Shown piece by piece: positions 33,162 through 40,351 of a stretch of 64,000 nucleotides of DNA (the stretch's first letter is position 1; each line of letters begins with the position of its first letter). The notes beneath the pieces are model-generated. The model saw nothing but the letters and a program-made list of their open reading frames with translations, was not told the origin of the DNA and did not search any database. Origin of the DNA: an uncultured Prevotella sp. (GTDB lineage: Bacteria; Bacteroidota; Bacteroidia; Bacteroidales; Bacteroidaceae); the NCBI GenBank assembly GCA_946404405.1, contig CAMJDL010000002.1, positions 1 through 64,000 of the forward strand. Reading direction: 5' to 3'. Position numbers and translations under genes: made by a program.

Positions 33162-35252
33162 ATGAAGATTACTAAAGTAAATACCATTGTGGGCGAGCTT
33201 AAATCGCCCGTTTCAACAGAACTGTCTGTTGTCGTCGAGCGCATGCAGGCACCAAAGACTAAGGAGGCTGCCAACCGCATTGCCAGCATTGCCCTGCAGT
33301 CGCGACTGATGATTGAGAACGGTGGCCCAAGGTACTACCTGAAGGACACCGATGCACTGCCTTACCTCATCTTCTCTGCCACATTCGGCAAGGCAGGATT
33401 CGAAAAGCCCGTGTCGTTCACAGGCTTGGTGTTGCTCAACATCCCATGTCCGCAGGGCATTCAGCAGGTTGCAGAGATGCGCGACAGGGTGCGCCAGATA
33501 CCCTATACGATGCTGGCCTTTGCCGGTGTCAGTGGCGTCACGCTGAAGGTGGTCGTCAGGTGTGAATACGCATCGGAAAACCTTGATGTTGAGGACTATA
33601 CGTCGTTCCTCAAGGAGGCCAAGGAGAATGCGATGCGCCTGTATAGCGTCTTGGCACAGTGTGATATGCTGGTGGGCGAGGTGCGCATCACCAACGGATG
33701 CCGCATGAGCTACGATCCGCAGCTCTATTACAACCCCAAGGCTCAGGTGCTGCCCGTCGTTCGTCAGGGCAAGAATCCGCTGGCGTCATACGAAGGCACC
33801 AAGACTGACGATGACGGTAACGTCGTTTGGTATCCGGGCTACGAACAGCGCGAGCGCATAGAATTGGAATACCAGACCTGCCTTGCGAAGGCCCTCGACG
33901 ACTGTTCGGAAAATATGGAGCAGTGCCTACAGACGTTGGCAGACTACTGCAACAAGGCTTGTCTCGCAGAGGAGGGGTGTATCGTCAGAACATCATGGAA
34001 CGCGCGCTTCAAACCATTGGGTATGGACATGATTCGCAAGACATTCCGTAATTCATACAAAAAACCTTACAATGGCGTGCCTATTTCACAGATGAACGAG
34101 AAGGAACGCATCATGCGCAGCATTGAGGACTTCCTCGGACGTCGCTATCAGCTGAGGTATAATGTAGTGAAAGGCATCACGGAGTTCCGCCCCAACGACC
34201 TGCACTTCCGTCCCTGGCGTCCGCTGATGGACAGAGACCTGAAGAGCCTGGTGGTTGAAGAGATGAAGGAGGGTGGGGAGAGTTGGATGAACGACATCCG
34301 CACCTACATCGAGTCTGCACATATCGAAGACTATAACCCCATCCACGAATTCCTGGCGGGTTGTGGCGATTGGGATATGAAGCACGACTATATCGAGGAC
34401 TTCGCACGTCGTCTGCCCACCAACTATCCGCTGTGGCCCAAATACTTCCACCGCTGGTTCCTGGCGATGGTGGCTCAGGCCCTTCATCTCAACAAGAACT
34501 ACGGCAACTCCATGGTGCCCTTGCTCATTGGCGAACAGGGCTACATGAAGACGCAGTTCTGTAATCACATTCTGCCCGAATCGATGCGTGAATACTATAT
34601 GAGGGACATCAAACTGGACAATGCCGAGCAGGTGGAGCGTGTATTAGGGCGCATGTGGCTTGTGAACATCGACGAGTACGACTCGAAGACACAGCGTGAA
34701 CAGGCCAAAATCAAGCGTCTGCTCACGGAAAATGAGGTGCAGACGCGCAAGATGCGTAGCGACCAATATACGCTGACGCCACGCCTCTGTTCGTTCATTG
34801 CCACCACTAACGATATCTCGCCCCTGCCTTCAGGCGATGGCACCCGTCGCTACCTCTGTGTCGAGGTGACGGGAAAGGCGGATATGAGCGGACGGATACC
34901 CTATCGCCAGATGTATGCCCAGGCTGTCAGAGAACTGAATCAGCGCGACTGCATCTACTGGTTCACGTCGGAAGACGAACAGGAGATTCAGCGTCACAAC
35001 ACCCAATACCAGCAGGAATCGGCACCAGAACTCGTGCTCTCAGAAATCTTTGAGCCCACCCGCATCCATAGTCGCGAGAATCTGTGGACCACTACTGCCA
35101 TTCAGAAGGAACTTGGCAATCACCTGAAAGCCAAAGACATACCCAACCTCATCAGCCTTGGTCTTTCCATCAAAAAACTGAAATGGCCCAAAGCCAAGAC
35201 CAACGGCATCCAGGGCTATTACCTCCGACTCAAGAAAGAATCCAATAAATGA
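33162..35252 (+). CDS. VapE/BT4734-type primase-helicase-like protein
   Basis: 696 aa. N-terminal BT4734-like domain (about 1-190; A-F-A-G-V-S-G-V-T-L-K-V-V-V-R) related to primase polymerase folds, then a virulence-associated E helicase domain (about 400-590): Walker A L-I-G-E-Q-G-Y-M-K-T-Q-F, Walker B W-L-V-N-I-D-E-Y-D, sensor F-I-A-T-T-N, and R-R-Y-L-C-V-E-V. The C-terminal 65 residues look like a winged-helix DUF3874 tail. VapE proteins occur in mobile islands and phage satellites and are thought to start element replication. It lies inside 120-bp inverted repeats, behind iteron-like repeats. The ATG at 33162 is chosen because upstream in-frame codons precede the -7 box. Confidence 0.88.
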   Translation: MKITKVNTIVGELKSPVSTELSVVVERMQAPKTKEAANRIASIALQSRLMIENGGPRYYLKDTDALPYLIFSATFGKAGFEKPVSFTGLVLLNIPCPQGIQQVAEMRDRVRQIPYTMLAFAGVSGVTLKVVVRCEYASENLDVEDYTSFLKEAKENAMRLYSVLAQCDMLVGEVRITNGCRMSYDPQLYYNPKAQVLPVVRQGKNPLASYEGTKTDDDGNVVWYPGYEQRERIELEYQTCLAKALDDCSENMEQCLQTLADYCNKACLAEEGCIVRTSWNARFKPLGMDMIRKTFRNSYKKPYNGVPISQMNEKERIMRSIEDFLGRRYQLRYNVVKGITEFRPNDLHFRPWRPLMDRDLKSLVVEEMKEGGESWMNDIRTYIESAHIEDYNPIHEFLAGCGDWDMKHDYIEDFARRLPTNYPLWPKYFHRWFLAMVAQALHLNKNYGNSMVPLLIGEQGYMKTQFCNHILPESMREYYMRDIKLDNAEQVERVLGRMWLVNIDEYDSKTQREQAKIKRLLTENEVQTRKMRSDQYTLTPRLCSFIATTNDISPLPSGDGTRRYLCVEVTGKADMSGRIPYRQMYAQAVRELNQRDCIYWFTSEDEQEIQRHNTQYQQESAPELVLSEIFEPTRIHSRENLWTTTAIQKELGNHLKAKDIPNLISLGLSIKKLKWPKAKTNGIQGYYLRLKKESNK

Positions 35253-35304
35253 GTACCAAAGATGTAAAAACATAGAAAAATTTGGAGAATTCGCAAATTG
35301 TTCG

Positions 35305-35312
35305 TATCTTTG
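35305..35312 (+). promoter_or_regulatory. -7 box of the DUF4143-type ATPase gene
   Basis: TATCTTTG at 35305-35312 with TTG-rich sequence upstream; a leader of about 115 bases precedes the ATG at 35433. Confidence 0.6.
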
Positions 35313-35432
35313 CAAGCGGAAAAATGTTTATTACAATTAACACATAAAGGCAAGATGTGTTTATATTGGTTAACACCATCAAACAGAAAGTGTTCATCGA
35401 AGATAACACAAATTATATAAAGAGCAAGCGAT

Positions 35433-36638
35433 ATGGAAAGTCTATTTAAACGTCATGATGCCTACATTTCCAGAGTCCCGATGAAGTATATTCGTGACTT
35501 CATGCAACGAGTAAACTGGGATTCACGTCTTGTCATCATCCGCGGTCCTAAGGGAGTGGGTAAATCAACTATGATGCAACAGTACATCAAAAAGAATTTC
35601 CCAACAGGAGACCGTCATGTACTTTATTGTTCGGCTGATACAAATTATTTTGCAGCTCATAGCTTGCTTGATCTTGCCGAAAACTTCGTTAAAATAGGAG
35701 GCAGATGGCTTTTCATTGACGAAATTCATAAGTATCCGGGGTGGAGTCGGGAAATCAAGGAAATCTATGACCTTTATAGCGAGTTACATATCGTGCTAAG
35801 CGGATCGTCACTCATTCAGATTAATGATGGCCAGGCTGATCTCTCAAGACGTATTATGCCATACGACATGCCAGGATTGTCGTTACGCGAATTTCTTCAT
35901 CTTGACTTGGGGCTTGATATCAACCCTATTTCATTGAATCAATTATTGGACAATCCTGCGCAGTTTTGTATCCAAATAACGTCATTATGTCATCCGTTAG
36001 AACATTTCAACCGTTATCTGCAATTTGGCTATTATCCCTTCTATTTTGAGCAAAAGCAGGAATATTACGATAAACTTGAAAATACGGTAAACTACATTAT
36101 TGACGTGGAACTGACCAAATATCGCAGCCTGGATGTGGGTTACACTCGTCAAGTAAAGGCATTACTACATATCATCTCTCAAATGACACCATACGAGGTG
36201 GATATTGCAAAGCTCTCGAAAGCATCCGGAATTAGCAGGCTATCCACCCTGAAATATATCACCCACCTTGAGGAAGCCTGTTTAATTCGTCGCCTGTTTA
36301 CCGATTTGAAACGAGTCACAGATCTTCAGAAACCTGACAAGATGTATCTGGACAATACCAACCTGCTATATACGCTAAGTCCCGGGAAGCCAGAGATAGG
36401 TACGGTACGTGAAACATTCTTTGCCAATCAGTTAGCCTCTGCCGGACACACGGTTGAGTATGCCGGCTATAAGAGTGGAGATTTTTGTATCGACGATAAC
36501 ACTGTTATTGAAGTTGGCGGTGCCGACAAGGGTTTTAGTCAATTGGCTGGCCAGGAGCATTCATTTGTAGCTGCTGACGATATTGACTCTGCGTACATAA
36601 GAAAGATTCCCCTCTGGGCATTCGGCTTTTTATATTAA
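35433..36638 (+). CDS. AAA_14/DUF4143 ATPase
   Basis: 401 aa. Walker A R-G-P-K-G-V-G-K-S-T (about residues 35-44) and Walker B W-L-F-I-D-E-I-H-K, followed by V-L-S-G-S-S-L; a C-terminal nuclease-like DUF4143 domain ends with D-D-N-T-V-I-E-V-G-G-A-D-K-G. This family is abundant in Bacteroidales and its function is unknown. The gene is visibly more AT-rich than its chromosomal neighbours, with many ATA, AAT and TTT codons, suggesting transfer. It is the second gene of the inverted-repeat unit and ends 9 bp before the right repeat. The long leader and own promoter suggest independent control from the VapE gene. Confidence 0.85.
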   Translation: MESLFKRHDAYISRVPMKYIRDFMQRVNWDSRLVIIRGPKGVGKSTMMQQYIKKNFPTGDRHVLYCSADTNYFAAHSLLDLAENFVKIGGRWLFIDEIHKYPGWSREIKEIYDLYSELHIVLSGSSLIQINDGQADLSRRIMPYDMPGLSLREFLHLDLGLDINPISLNQLLDNPAQFCIQITSLCHPLEHFNRYLQFGYYPFYFEQKQEYYDKLENTVNYIIDVELTKYRSLDVGYTRQVKALLHIISQMTPYEVDIAKLSKASGISRLSTLKYITHLEEACLIRRLFTDLKRVTDLQKPDKMYLDNTNLLYTLSPGKPEIGTVRETFFANQLASAGHTVEYAGYKSGDFCIDDNTVIEVGGADKGFSQLAGQEHSFVAADDIDSAYIRKIPLWAFGFLY

Positions 36639-36647
36639 GAATCGCCA

Positions 36648-36767
36648 AGGGTATAGTAGGGTATGGTTAGGGTATAGTTGATGTAAACTATACCCTAACT
36701 TAATCGTCTAATTTTAAACGCATTGCACGGATTTAGGGTATAGAGGGTATAGTTGAGCAAGTTTTCA
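36648..36767 (-). repeat. Right 120-bp terminal inverted repeat of the VapE unit
   Basis: Inverted copy of 32749-32868 (15 mismatches, no gaps). It holds the central inverted repeat GTTAGGGTATAGTT (36666-36679) and AACTATACCCTAAC (36686-36699); the loop differs in sequence and size from the left copy while the arms are conserved. Confidence 0.9.
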
Positions 36768-36850
36768 ACTTATATAGCGGCAAAAGTATGGCACTTTTGG
36801 GTCGTGCTAAAGTCATCTTCCACCCGTAGATACGTCACTTTGCAGTCGTT

Positions 36851-36884
36851 CCGATGATACTTTACCCCCCTAAAGTATCATCGG
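36851..36884. other. Perfect 14-bp inverted repeat with a C6 loop
   Basis: CCGATGATACTTTA (36851-36864), six C, TAAAGTATCATCGG (36871-36884). There is no T-run, so it is not a standard terminator. It lies 84 bp outside the right end of the VapE unit. The rest of 36768-37019 holds no gene. Confidence 0.75.
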
Positions 36885-36969
36885 GACACCTTGCAGATGA
36901 CTGCGGAACACCCTAAAGATGCCGTCGGAGCGACCCGAAACTACCATATATAAGACAAGACACACACTC

Positions 36970-36998
36970 AGCCCGCTACCACAAACGGATAGCGGGCT
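36970..36998 (-). terminator. Probable terminator of the small lipoprotein gene
   Basis: AGCCCGCTA (36970-36978) and TAGCGGGCT (36990-36998) form a 9-bp GC-rich stem 21 bp after the minus-strand stop codon. The T-tract is weak, so this is less certain. Confidence 0.5.
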
Positions 36999-37019
36999 GA
37001 ACTATGTAGGGAGTGGAGT

Positions 37020-37400
37020 TTAGTATTTCTTGGTGGAGACATCACCCTTGTCGTAGACGATGTCCCACTTGCAGATCTGTGTATTGGTCCTGAGGTTGGT
37101 TGTAACGACGGTGAGGGTGAACGTTACAGTTTTGTCGCCCTTCATCTGTACCTCAATGTTTGCTGTCATGATATCGACGATTTCCTTGGTCTTGTCGGCA
37201 GCAGACTTGTCGGAAATGTATTTACCGTTTTCCGACCTTACAAACGCCCGTTCCAGTATTGCTGCTTCGGCATCTGTCAATTCGCCCTTGTCCTGGAACG
37301 CCATCGTTATGGTTAACTGATAGTCAGTACCACTCAAATCGGGAGTTGAGTCATCACTACCGCAGCTCTGTACTGCGAATGCCATCAGTGCTACCAGCAC
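37020..37400 (-). CDS. Small lipoprotein with a frameshifted signal peptide
   Basis: The readable frame (from a GTG at 37398-37400) gives 126 aa: L-V-A-L-M-A-F-A-V-Q-S-C-G-S-D-D, a lipobox, then a strand-rich body of unknown function. A proper start, ATG at 37436-37438, encodes M-K-K-F-Q-A-M-M-T-V-V-L in another frame and runs into TAG. The cause is visible: AGCACGAC is duplicated in tandem (37396-37403, 37404-37411); with one copy the two parts join as a normal lipoprotein signal. So the gene is probably off in this sequence, either phase-variable or newly mutated, unless GTG initiation works. Confidence 0.7.
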   Translation of the reverse strand: MLVALMAFAVQSCGSDDSTPDLSGTDYQLTITMAFQDKGELTDAEAAILERAFVRSENGKYISDKSAADKTKEIVDIMTANIEVQMKGDKTVTFTLTVVTTNLRTNTQICKWDIVYDKGDVSTKKY

Positions 37401-37491
37401 GACAGCACGACGGTCATCATTGCTTGAAATTTCTTCATTGTTTTTAAATGTTTTGAATTAATAACAGTCAGCGAGAGTGTCATGCGCTTTT

Positions 37492-39060
37492 TCATAACAA
37501 CTCTTCGTTTAAGCTAGTATCTGTTTTGGGTTGTTCCTTACTCATATAATAGGTGTTGCCGTAACTGTCTTTACCGATGAAGATATCCATAGGCAGCTTC
37601 TTTAATGCGAATCCCTCGATGCCGGTAACGGCCGTGAGTTGACCTTCCTGCGTGACGGTGACGGGCTCGATGGGTGAGGGGGCTTCCATATTCTTTAGGC
37701 CTGTGACGGTCAGATTGCCGGCATTGGTCGTGGGAATGAGGTTGAAGACACCATATTCCAATATTGTCAGATTATCCATGACATAATCATCTGTAGAGCT
37801 GGTGACATTTGTCGCGCAACTGTAGCCTGGCAGTTCCAGCAGATTGAAAGTAGAAGTAGAGCTTGCGGTTGAATTAGAAGGACATGGTATGACCAGATAG
37901 GTCATCATACCCGTCTTGTGGGCATTGATGGCCTTTATGACAAGCTGAATATCAGGATTGTCTTCACCGTAAAACTGTGAAAGGGTCTTACGGACCACCT
38001 CCATGTCGGCAGCATCCTGACTCTCGTCGTAGTTAGTAGGAACGGGTACATCCTTGAGCAGGAAGTTGATGGGTGTCAGTGTCTTCTGTTTGAAGTTGTC
38101 TATGGCTTCTGTCAGCCTGCCATCGCGCTTAGCCAGCCAGATGGCAATGCTACTCATATAACTTTCCTGATCCACGTTAGAGCCAAGGTACAGACCTTCA
38201 ATCTCATGAAGTTGCTTGTAACCGAAAAGCGGGTGAAGCAGACTGCGCTCGAAGAAGTCGGCTGTTGCCTCGTCGACGTCGGTTCCTTTGATGCCGGCAG
38301 CCTCCTGTGGGTAGGTCTTCTCGTACTTGTCGGTCCAGTATTTGGCACGACTGTAGTGCTTGTCTTTCTGGCTGGGGTTTTCCCATGCCGCCTTCAGTGC
38401 CAGCAAGGCCAGTTTACGATAGGCGCGAGGCATATAGTCGATAGGATAGTCCTGGTTGCGGTTCTCTTTTCCGGCGTCCTCACTCTTGGCGGTTTTCTTC
38501 CAGCCTTTAGCAGGAATCTGTACATATTGGTGGAATGCCTCATGATAGAAGAGTGCAACGAACTTTAACATATAATCCTTGAGGGTAATTTCCTCCCCGT
38601 ACATTTTTAACATCCTTTCCTTCATTTCTTCATAAGAGTCAATGAAGAGGATGATGGTGCAGTTCAAGCCATTGAAAGCCACGTGGCTAAAGCTGGTGGT
38701 GTTCTGGACAGCTCGCTTCAAGTCCTCGCTCCATTCGCTCTGAGGTATCTCTTTCTTGGTGGTGGGGTTGATCAGGTACATACGGGTTTTCTCCTGATTG
38801 ACCAGCAACATATTGAAGTCGGCAGGATTAACGTCAGCATTCCAAGCCGTCTGAACATGTGGATTGGCTATCTTGATGGCCGCCCAGAACCAGTCTGTCA
38901 TCTTGTCGTAGTCGGTGCTCACCTCAGGCAGCGTATTATTGTCTGTTTGTTCCGGTTCAGCACCTGACCCGTTTGCCGGATTGTCTTCTACCGTACACGA
39001 AACCAGACTGAGGCCGCAGGTAAGGATGGCGGCCAGCACCCATAACAGATTCTTCTTCAT
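37492..39060 (-). CDS. Lipoprotein with a putative zinc peptidase motif
   Basis: 522 aa. The lipoprotein signal M-K-K-N-L-L-W-V-L ends L-S-L-V-S-C-T-V-E-D-N-P. An H-E-x-x-H zinc motif, Y-H-E-A-F-H-Q-Y, sits near residue 175, and T-D-V-D-E-A-T-A-D-F-F about 80 residues later could give the third (Glu) ligand of a gluzincin. The C-terminal 150 residues are strand-rich. I do not recognise a family, so peptidase activity is inference from the motif. It belongs to a minus-strand set of secreted proteins (GH3, subtilase). The ATG at 39060 starts the signal peptide; an upstream TTG is less likely. Confidence 0.7.
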   Translation of the reverse strand: MKKNLLWVLAAILTCGLSLVSCTVEDNPANGSGAEPEQTDNNTLPEVSTDYDKMTDWFWAAIKIANPHVQTAWNADVNPADFNMLLVNQEKTRMYLINPTTKKEIPQSEWSEDLKRAVQNTTSFSHVAFNGLNCTIILFIDSYEEMKERMLKMYGEEITLKDYMLKFVALFYHEAFHQYVQIPAKGWKKTAKSEDAGKENRNQDYPIDYMPRAYRKLALLALKAAWENPSQKDKHYSRAKYWTDKYEKTYPQEAAGIKGTDVDEATADFFERSLLHPLFGYKQLHEIEGLYLGSNVDQESYMSSIAIWLAKRDGRLTEAIDNFKQKTLTPINFLLKDVPVPTNYDESQDAADMEVVRKTLSQFYGEDNPDIQLVIKAINAHKTGMMTYLVIPCPSNSTASSTSTFNLLELPGYSCATNVTSSTDDYVMDNLTILEYGVFNLIPTTNAGNLTVTGLKNMEAPSPIEPVTVTQEGQLTAVTGIEGFALKKLPMDIFIGKDSYGNTYYMSKEQPKTDTSLNEELL

Positions 39061-39113
39061 ATTCGTTAGTAATTTACTCACGGAGTGTCAGACACTTTGT
39101 GCGCGTTCTTTAT

Positions 39114-40307
39114 TTATATTTTTGTTTTCATCTTTAGAATGCGGCGGACACTTTGGTTGATGCGTTCCTCGGTGATGGTGCCGTTCTCAACGGCTGCCAT
39201 GACGGCATCGAAAGCCTGGACGAGGTTCTGCGGACCCAACACGATGTCAACGCCTGCCTGAATGCAACCAACGGCAGCCTCGGCACAAGAGTACTGTTGG
39301 GTGATGGCTCCCATCTCCATAGCATCGGTGATGATGATGTTCTGATAACCCAGTTCTCTGCGCAGCTTATCCTGCAGGATGAGACTCGACATGGTGGCGG
39401 GAATCTCAGAGCCCGTCACGTTAGGCGTACCGATATGAGCAGTCATAATCAGCTGGCATCCCCACTTGATGCCTGCCTTGAAAGTTACCATCTCGCAGCT
39501 GGCCATCTCGTCCCATGTTTTCAAGCTTTGTGCATAGCCATAGTGGGTGTCTGCCTTGGTGTCGCCATGTCCGGGAAAGTGCTTGATACAACCCGTTATG
39601 CCGGCATCCTTCAGTCCCTGCAGATAATTGGTTACCATCGGGGCTGCCACAGCAGGATCATCGGAGAAAGCACGGGCGCCGATGACGATATTCTCAGGGT
39701 TGGTATTCACGTCGGCTACAGGGGCGAAGTCGATGTCGAAGCCGTACTTCTTAAGATACGTGCCGATGGTATTGCCGCAGTAGTAGGCGTTCTTCGGGTC
39801 GCCCGTCTTACCGATGGAATCCATCGACTCGAAGGTCTCAACATTGAAGTTCGGGTTCCTGCCTATGCGGGCCACGCGACCACCCTCTTCGTCGATACAC
39901 AGTAGCGGTGAGCCTTTCAGGGCGCGTATCTGCGGGATGAACCGAGCCAGCTGTGCCTCGTCCTCGATGTTATGCGCATAGAGGATGATGCCGCCAACAG
40001 GGTATTTCTCGTTGACGCCCTTCATCGTCTCGTTAACGGCCTGCAACCTGATTTTTGTTATGTCGTCGGCACTACCATCTATGCCACTGGGCAAGTTAAA
40101 GTGAATAGTAGTATCCAAACATTCGGGACGCACGTAGAACATCTGCCCCACTTTTTCGCGCAGGGTCATCTTCTGTAGCTGTTCCTCCACCAGGTCTTCA
40201 GGCGTCGGACCTACAGGATAATCGTCATTAGAACAGGCAGAAAAAACAAATAAGCCACCGATAAACAGGATAGCGGCCAGCATCCATAGGAAATCCTTTT
40301 TCATCAT
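39114..40307 (-). CDS. Glycoside hydrolase family 3 lipoprotein (NagZ-like)
   Basis: 397 aa lipoprotein (signal ends L-F-V-F-S-A-C-S-N-D-D). One GH3 N-terminal barrel: C-I-D-E-E-G-G-R-V-A-R, the NagZ His/Asp loop K-H-F-P-G-H-G-D-T and nucleophile Asp in I-T-D-A-M-E-M-G. These motifs fit beta-N-acetylhexosaminidases acting on peptidoglycan-type or dietary GlcNAc. The usual cytoplasmic NagZ lacks a lipoprotein signal, so this one probably works on the surface or in the periplasm. It lies 33 bp upstream of the start region of the putative metallopeptidase gene; they may be co-transcribed. Confidence 0.88.
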   Translation of the reverse strand: MMKKDFLWMLAAILFIGGLFVFSACSNDDYPVGPTPEDLVEEQLQKMTLREKVGQMFYVRPECLDTTIHFNLPSGIDGSADDITKIRLQAVNETMKGVNEKYPVGGIILYAHNIEDEAQLARFIPQIRALKGSPLLCIDEEGGRVARIGRNPNFNVETFESMDSIGKTGDPKNAYYCGNTIGTYLKKYGFDIDFAPVADVNTNPENIVIGARAFSDDPAVAAPMVTNYLQGLKDAGITGCIKHFPGHGDTKADTHYGYAQSLKTWDEMASCEMVTFKAGIKWGCQLIMTAHIGTPNVTGSEIPATMSSLILQDKLRRELGYQNIIITDAMEMGAITQQYSCAEAAVGCIQAGVDIVLGPQNLVQAFDAVMAAVENGTITEERINQSVRRILKMKTKI

Positions 40308-40351
40308 CGTTTCGGAGTTAAGTTTGTTATGTCTTTTATTGATTCACGTCA

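Larger units (their letters stand above)
32749..36767. mobile_element. Putative 4.0-kb mobile unit with VapE-like and ATPase genes
   Basis: Two genes framed by 120-bp inverted repeats, with iteron-like repeats at the left end. There is no transposase or integrase, so movement would need help from elsewhere. Flanks show gene debris (RloB stub, AraC remnant) on the left and hairpins on the right. I could not identify a target-site duplication. Confidence 0.65.
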
